Assembly: GCA_041497995.1 (NCBI GenBank)
Contig: JBGQHM010000281.1
Coordinates: 1 to 9,070, forward strand
From: DATKMS01 sp041497995
Lineage (GTDB): Bacteria; Desulfobacterota; Binatia; HRBIN30
Length of the DNA stretch: 9,070 nucleotides
Reading direction: 5' to 3'
The notes beneath the pieces are model-generated. The model had not been told where the DNA came from. It made no database searches and saw only the letters and a program-made list of their open reading frames with translations. A program made the translations under genes and the position numbers. Of the stretch, positions 5,760 to 9,070 are shown one piece after another. Each line of letters opens with the position of its first letter. Positions within the stretch are counted from its first letter, which is position 1.

Positions 5760-8700
5760 CGGATTGCGGATTGGCGTCCGATTCCGCATTCCGCAATCCG
5801 CATTCCGCAATCAAAAGGTCGCCGCGCAGGCGCAGGAGGTCCGGCCGCCAGATCTCCTCGTCGCCGATGGCGGCGAAGGCCTCGTCGAGCGTGGCGAGCG
5901 CTTCGGCCAGCGCCCCGCTCTGAGCGTACACCTCTGCCAGCAGGCTCGAGCGCAGGGCGAGGAACATCCGCATGCGGTCGCGAGGCACCGCGTCGCGGAG
6001 CAGCGCGAGCCCACCAGCGGGATCCCCCTCACATGCCAAGATCCACCCGCCAAACGCCTGGGCGGGCGCTAGAAACATCGGGAGATCGTGCGCTGCGCAC
6101 AGATCGAGATAGCGTCGAGCCGGCTCCACCCAACCAGCCGACTCCCGGCGAATGGCGGCCATGACGAGCGGGATGAACTCTGCGCATGCGACGTCGCTCA
6201 GCACGCCACGCTGCGCCGCGGCTGCCGCCGCTTCCTGTTGAAGCCGCAGGGCGCCATCTGTGCGTCCCGTCACCAAGGCCTCATACGACAAGAACATGAG
6301 CGCCAGGACCTTCGGGTTCGCCGGAAACCAGCGAAAGTCGTCGTCGTTGAAGAGCACCAACACTTGCTCGAGGTGTGACCGGCCGGCGTCCAGCTCACCG
6401 AGCAGGACCAGAGGTATGCCCATGCTCATGTGCGCTATGACGCGTGGGGCAGCCGCACCGTCGCGCTGGGCAAGCCGCTGCATCTGCCGAGCAATCGCCA
6501 ACGCAGCGCGTTGGTCAGAGCTTGTGTGCGCGGCACCCCATGGTCCTGCGAGCACGAGGACGGCCTGCGTCGCATCACCAAGCTGGTCGGCCAGCGCGCC
6601 GGCCCGCGCGACTGCTTCCTCGGTGGCGGTATCCAACGGTCCCCGCGTGACCATCAGCAGCATGAAGAGGGCGATCTGTAGGGGCAGCTCGAGCTGCCAT
6701 CGCGCCGCCTCATCCGGCAGCGCCGCCAGCGCGCTTAGCGCTCGCCGGTAGTGCGCCTCGGCTTCGAGCACCGCCGCACTGCGCTGCGCCTGCTCCGCTG
6801 CCTGCTGCCAGGCGGCCACCGCCGCCTCCACCTCACCAGCCGCTTCCCAGTGGTACGCCAGGACCGCTGACGCGGCCGTGCCCCCCTTCACCAGCGCCTC
6901 CGTTACGGCGTGGTGCAGTTCGCGCCGCCGACTCTTGAGCAACGCGCCGTAGGCCGTCTCTTGAATCAACGCATGCTTGAACGTGTACGTTGCTTCCGGT
7001 GGCAGGCCTTGCGTGAAGATGAGCTCCGCGTTCGCAAGTGTCGTCAGCATGGCCTGCAGACGTGTATCGTCCGGCGCTACTGACCGTGCCCCGACAACCT
7101 CGCGTAGCAGCGCGTAGCTGAATTCCCTGCCGATGACGGCAGCGATGAGCGCGATTTCCTTTGCCGGCCCGAGCCGGTCGAGCCGCGCCATCAGCGAGTC
7201 TTGTAGCGTCGCCGGGATTTCCCGCGTGGTGATACCCGCGGCTTCCGCCTCGACGACCGCCTTGGTCAGCTCCTCCACGAAGAGCGGCACGCCGCTGGTG
7301 CGTGCGACCAGCGTCTCCATGACGTCGGCGGATTGCACAAGCTGCATCGTCACGCAGGTGATCATCTCTAGGACGTGCTTCTTGCTCAGGCGATTGAGCG
7401 TCACTTGCGCGTGATGCGCGCGCAGCGGCCACGACGGCCGGAACTCCGAGCGGGCGGTGAGCACCAACAGCAGCGGTGCTGTTGCTCCCTGTTCGGCTAG
7501 CAACGCCAAGAAGTCGAGCGTCGACGGGTCTGCCCAGTGCAGGTCCTCGACCACGATCACCGTTGGCTGCAACCGCGCCGCGGCTATCCCCCACGCGACC
7601 AGCGTCGCGAGCAGCTTCTTCCGCTGTTGCTCGGGCGAGAGCATCAGCGGCGGGAAGCGCTCCGGCGGCACGGGCAGGTCGAGCAGCTGCGCCAACAGGG
7701 GCACCGTCTCCGCCGGGATGAGCCCTCCGACTTCCAGCGCCTGCGCCAACGCATCGAGGCGTGCCTCGACCGGCACGTCCACCGGCCAATTGAAGGTCTG
7801 CTGCATCAGGTCGATGGCGGCAGAGAAGGGCGTGTGCTGGTGATACGGCGAGCAAGCACATTCGAGCCAGGTGTGGGGTGTGGCGCCGAGGTCCGCCTTG
7901 AACTGCTGCACCAGGCGCGACTTCCCGATCCCTGCTTCGCCGCCGATGAGGACGACCTGTCCATCCCCCTCCTGCACCTGCTCCCAGCGATCGAGCAGGA
8001 GCCGGCGGTCTTGCTCACGGCCGACGAACGGTGTGTGGCCGTGCGCTGCAATGGCGGCCAGCCGTCCCCGCATGCCGCTGGGGGCGAGCACCCGGAACAG
8101 CGTCGTCGGTTCAAGCACGCCCTTGAGCTGCTGCGAGCCTCGGTTCTCGACCGCGAACAATCCCGCGACCAGACGTTGCGTCGCGGCGGTGATGACCACG
8201 GTGTCGGGCTCTGCGACCGCTTGCACTCGGGCCGCCACGTTCGGTGTGTCGCCGAAGACGTCGGGTGCATCGCCGCCACCCTGGCCGACAACGACCGGGC
8301 CGGTGTGCATACCGACGCGCACGCGCAGGGACACACGGTGCTCTGTGGTGACCTCGGTGTTCAGTTTGTGCACGGCATCGACGATCGCGAGCCCGGCGCG
8401 CGCGGCACGTTCGGCGTCGTCCTCATGCGCCTGCGGGACGCCGAAGAAGCACACCAGGCCGTCGCCCAGATACTTGTCGACATGGCCGCCAAATCGTTTG
8501 ACTGCATCCGCGGCGGTGCGCTGATAGGCGGCGGCGATCTCGCGCCAATCCTCGGGATCGAGGCGGGATGCAATCTCCGTCGAGCCCACCAGGTCGCAGA
8601 ACAGCACGGTGAGCTGGCGGCGTTCGCCATCGGCAGCTGATGCGCCGCCGAGCGCTGCGCGCTGGGACGACAGGACCGGGTAGCGGCGCGCTGTCCCGCA

Positions 8701-8832
8701 TCCGGGGCAGAACTTGGCCTGCGGCTTCAGCTCATGGCCGCAGCTCGGACAGAGGCGCGCCAGCGCCTTCCCGCACGCTTCGCAGAACTTCGCTGCCGCA
8801 TCGTTCGCATGGTCACAAGCAGAGCATCGCAT
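5620..8832 (-). CDS. Double zinc ribbon, class III adenylate/guanylate cyclase, AAA ATPase and TPR-like regulator (frameshifted C-terminus)
   Basis: This frame encodes 1070 residues. Two zinc ribbons come first (C3/C6/C17/C20 and C28/C31/C42/C45). A class III cyclase domain (about 70-220) follows, with metal-binding D80 and D124, base-selecting K120 and D191, and transition-state N198 and R202. The Lys/Asp pair predicts an active adenylate cyclase. An AAA-type ATPase has Walker A GEAGIGKS (298-305) and Walker B VIVVEDLHWAD (425-435). FKHALIQETAYGALL (from 618) leads into a helical TPR-like region. The start at 8832 is chosen because a TGA lies in frame 12 nt upstream, although the Shine-Dalgarno is weak. 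From about residue 1007 the frame turns into repeat-derived and then Arg/Pro-rich nonsense, while the expected C-terminus continues in another frame to 5466. The last 60 or so residues are therefore probably not native. Such proteins are usually cytoplasmic signal-responsive regulators; the input here is unknown. Confidence 0.87.
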   Translation of the reverse strand: MRCSACDHANDAAAKFCEACGKALARLCPSCGHELKPQAKFCPGCGTARRYPVLSSQRAALGGASAADGERRQLTVLFCDLVGSTEIASRLDPEDWREIAAAYQRTAADAVKRFGGHVDKYLGDGLVCFFGVPQAHEDDAERAARAGLAIVDAVHKLNTEVTTEHRVSLRVRVGMHTGPVVVGQGGGDAPDVFGDTPNVAARVQAVAEPDTVVITAATQRLVAGLFAVENRGSQQLKGVLEPTTLFRVLAPSGMRGRLAAIAAHGHTPFVGREQDRRLLLDRWEQVQEGDGQVVLIGGEAGIGKSRLVQQFKADLGATPHTWLECACSPYHQHTPFSAAIDLMQQTFNWPVDVPVEARLDALAQALEVGGLIPAETVPLLAQLLDLPVPPERFPPLMLSPEQQRKKLLATLVAWGIAAARLQPTVIVVEDLHWADPSTLDFLALLAEQGATAPLLLVLTARSEFRPSWPLRAHHAQVTLNRLSKKHVLEMITCVTMQLVQSADVMETLVARTSGVPLFVEELTKAVVEAEAAGITTREIPATLQDSLMARLDRLGPAKEIALIAAVIGREFSYALLREVVGARSVAPDDTRLQAMLTTLANAELIFTQGLPPEATYTFKHALIQETAYGALLKSRRRELHHAVTEALVKGGTAASAVLAYHWEAAGEVEAAVAAWQQAAEQAQRSAAVLEAEAHYRRALSALAALPDEAARWQLELPLQIALFMLLMVTRGPLDTATEEAVARAGALADQLGDATQAVLVLAGPWGAAHTSSDQRAALAIARQMQRLAQRDGAAAPRVIAHMSMGIPLVLLGELDAGRSHLEQVLVLFNDDDFRWFPANPKVLALMFLSYEALVTGRTDGALRLQQEAAAAAAQRGVLSDVACAEFIPLVMAAIRRESAGWVEPARRYLDLCAAHDLPMFLAPAQAFGGWILACEGDPAGGLALLRDAVPRDRMRMFLALRSSLLAEVYAQSGALAEALATLDEAFAAIGDEEIWRPDLLRLRGDLLIAECGLRNAESDANPQSEIGGGRALLPRSHRAGSRHGRQSVRVARGDAPRPPAPIARLRRRSP
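5761..5813. repeat. REP-like palindromic and tandem short repeat inside the cyclase gene
   Basis: GGATTGCGGA (5761-5770) is the exact reverse complement of TCCGCAATCC (5790-5799), giving a 10-bp stem with a 19-nt loop. Overlapping this is a tandem 14-mer, GCATTCCGCAATCC (5786-5799) and GCATTCCGCAATCA (5800-5813), matching at 13 of 14 positions. A partial third unit starts at about 5780. The sequence is unlike the flanking codons and encodes AECGLRNAE-type peptides. It resembles short interspersed repeats that occur in many copies in some bacterial genomes, but the copy number cannot be seen here. Confidence 0.75.
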
Positions 8833-8869
8833 TGCACACCGTCATTCGCTTCCACCCTTTCAGTCCTCA

Positions 8870-8953
8870 AGGCGTGACAACTTGCGGGACAGGTGTGCCG
8901 TTGCGCGGGACAAACTGGAATTGAGCCATTGGTTCACTGAGTCATCGGTTCAT
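8870..8953 (-). repeat. 84-bp interspersed direct repeat, copy B
   Basis: This is the partner of copy A at 5402-5485, in the same orientation, about 87% identical and ungapped. It lies 37 bp upstream of the cyclase start codon, as copy A lies upstream of the cytochrome gene. Together the copies bracket the whole cyclase gene. No transposase reading frame is attached to either copy within the window. Confidence 0.85.
8872..8912 (-). promoter_or_regulatory. Three spaced TGTC(C/A)CGC boxes upstream of the cyclase gene
   Basis: Minus-strand TGTCCCGC occurs at 8905-8912 and 8884-8891, and TGTCACGC at 8872-8879. Start-to-start distances are 21 and 12 bp, so the first two fall on the same DNA face. 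Such a layout could be a protein-binding array, either a regulator operator or transposase-binding sites at an insertion-sequence end. A TTGTCA in the last box resembles a -35 element, but no matching -10 follows. Confidence 0.35.
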
Positions 8954-8962
8954 CGCCGATGA
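8942..8962. other. Inverted repeat between cyclase gene and right-edge region
   Basis: TCATCGG (8942-8948) and CCGATGA (8956-8962) are perfect reverse complements around a 7-nt loop. No T-run follows on either strand, so an intrinsic terminator is unlikely. It could be an operator, or a chance palindrome at the edge of repeat copy B. Confidence 0.4.
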
Positions 8963-8978
8963 GGAAGGAGCAAACAGG

Positions 8979-9070
8979 ATGTCTATCCAATGTCCGGGCC
9001 AGTGCCGAAACGGGCTGCGCCGCAGCCGCTTGGCGCAACAGCGCAGGCTCGATGTATGGATAACTGCACA
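8979..9070 (+). CDS. Possible start of a divergent plus-strand gene (partial)
   Basis: An ATG at 8979 follows a good Shine-Dalgarno (GGAAGGAG, 8963-8970) with an 8-nt spacer. The frame stays open for 30 codons to the window edge. The product begins MSIQCPGQCRNGLRRSRLAQ and is Arg- and Gln-rich. I do not recognise it. The length is too short to exclude chance, and an open minus-strand frame covers the same bases. Confidence 0.25.
   Translation, partial: MSIQCPGQCRNGLRRSRLAQQRRLDVWITA

Noticed and set aside
6833..7861. Minus-strand frame of 342 codons overlapping the ATPase region
   Set aside because: It is an Arg/Ala/Gly-rich shifted reading of the Walker and TPR region with no motifs.
7537..8640. 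Long plus-strand frame of 367 codons
   Set aside because: It is antisense to the ATPase and cyclase domains, whose motifs are intact on the minus strand. High GC lengthens chance frames.
8833..8880. TTGTCA as a -35 promoter element for the cyclase gene
   Set aside because: No -10-like hexamer lies 16-18 bp downstream in either repeat copy, so a sigma-70 promoter cannot be supported.
9013..9027. Palindrome GGCTGC-GCC-GCAGCC at the right edge
   Set aside because: It has a 6-bp stem, a 3-nt loop and no T-run, lies inside a possible coding frame and is expected by chance at this GC content.

Overview
The window is GC-rich bacterial DNA in which every well-supported gene lies on the minus strand, so it reads from right to left. 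Lipoproteins with threonine/proline-rich stalks, diheme cytochromes fused to beta-propellers, DUF3455 proteins and a large cyclase/AAA/TPR regulator together suggest a free-living Gram-negative bacterium, perhaps a deltaproteobacterial or Binatota-like lineage. The sequence alone cannot settle this. No rRNA, tRNA, CRISPR array or intact insertion sequence was found, and no stretch longer than 300 bases lacks a gene.

Right part (about 5460-8832): one large gene for a double zinc ribbon, class III nucleotide cyclase, AAA-type ATPase and TPR-like repeat protein. All six canonical cyclase catalytic residues are present. Its C-terminal end is broken. A short palindromic repeat at about 5761-5813 sits in the coding sequence, and the family's usual C-terminus continues downstream in another frame to 5466. 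The gene is bracketed by two direct copies of an 84-bp repeat (5402-5485 and 8870-8953, about 87% identical). Each copy ends shortly upstream of a minus-strand start codon and carries three spaced TGTC(C/A)CGC-like boxes.

Left part (1-5343): four genes in a row on the minus strand, all with export signals. In transcription order they are a 900-residue lipoprotein with a Thr/Pro stalk, a YVTN-type propeller and a diheme cytochrome c peroxidase-like part; a small Cys-containing periplasmic protein; a secreted DUF3455 protein; and a lipoprotein with a Thr/Pro stalk, a second DUF3455 domain and a beta-propeller that runs off the left edge. The two DUF3455 domains are about 82% identical by eye, a clear tandem duplication. 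Gaps of 23, 127 and 31 bp fit an operon, possibly with a second promoter in the 127-bp gap.

The four exported proteins look like an uncharacterised cell-envelope redox or binding module. A functional link to the neighbouring cyclase regulator is only suggested by the shared upstream repeat. The right edge (8954-9070) holds a possible start of a divergent plus-strand gene, which is weakly supported.
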